The translations under genes were made by a program, and so were the position numbers. The notes beneath the pieces are model-generated. The model searched no databases. It was not told where the DNA came from and saw nothing but the letters and a program-made list of their open reading frames with translations. DNA of 64,000 bases from Romboutsia lituseburensis DSM 797 (GTDB lineage Bacteria > Bacillota > Clostridia > Peptostreptococcales > Peptostreptococcaceae), in contig NZ_FNGW01000010.1 of NCBI RefSeq assembly GCF_900103615.1, positions 31,962 to 95,961 on the forward strand, read 5' to 3'. Below are positions 63,653 to 64,000 of the stretch, in pieces. The first letter of the stretch is position 1; each line of letters begins with the position of its first letter.

Positions 63653-64000
<348 letters not shown>

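Overview
The window is a contiguous piece of chromosome from a very AT-rich anaerobic Firmicute. The partial 16S rRNA gene at the right edge (from about 63653), the gene content (hcp, spermidine pot operon, ECF transporter, class I fumarase, NAD malic enzyme, RNase J) and the strong GGAGG-type ribosome sites point to Peptostreptococcaceae (Paeniclostridium / Paraclostridium / Romboutsia / Clostridioides group); I place it in that group from memory of the 16S sequence, not from a search. Genes are mostly single or in short operons, separated by clear hairpin plus T-tract terminators. I see no insertion sequence, prophage or CRISPR array.

Region by region: 1-6700 holds the 3' part of a GH13 glycosidase, a short SSB paralogue, a glutamate/aspartate-type symporter with an ACT-domain partner, a YkvI-type transporter with an unrecognised gene, and a beta-flower repeat protein. 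6800-13100 holds a PAS-PAS-GGDEF-HD-GYP c-di-GMP protein, an M20 amidohydrolase, a BMP-type nucleoside-binding lipoprotein behind what looks like a complete PyrR attenuator, and RNase J. 13100-20200 holds a Sel1-repeat protein, a small Cys-rich membrane protein, a DUF1846 protein, DNA polymerase IV, a CDF metal exporter and CutC. 19560-22000 is a divergent Crp/Fnr regulator / hybrid-cluster-protein pair with a palindromic operator between them. Two tRNAs (Cys, Thr) follow, then a MATE pump, SfsA, an S1-domain protein, a PHP phosphatase, a hotdog thioesterase and a DUF1097 membrane protein.

28360-36610 is the most unusual stretch: an MFS carrier divergent from a 507-residue XRE regulator with a large unassigned C-terminal region, then two paralogous AGCS-like symporters flanking a YtcJ-type amidohydrolase, each symporter preceded by a structured leader. 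The layout suggests uptake and hydrolysis of an N-acylated or amide compound; the substrate is unknown.

36890-49910 holds a YgiQ radical SAM protein, a complete dedicated ECF transporter (S, fused double ATPase, T), an SsuABC/NMT1-type ABC importer, an aminopeptidase P, a YbaK deacylase, and a fumarase-malic enzyme operon that converts fumarate to pyruvate. 50050-57820 is amino-sugar and beta-glucoside metabolism: a GntR regulator and a cellobiose-type PTS operon (IIC, GH4 glucosidase, IIA, but no IIB), a CvfB protein, and nagR-nagA-nagB with paired operators. 58300-62570 is a polyamine operon (XRE-cupin regulator, potABCD) in which potC has no ordinary start codon at the expected place. A GH73 glucosaminidase and the start of an rRNA operon close the window.
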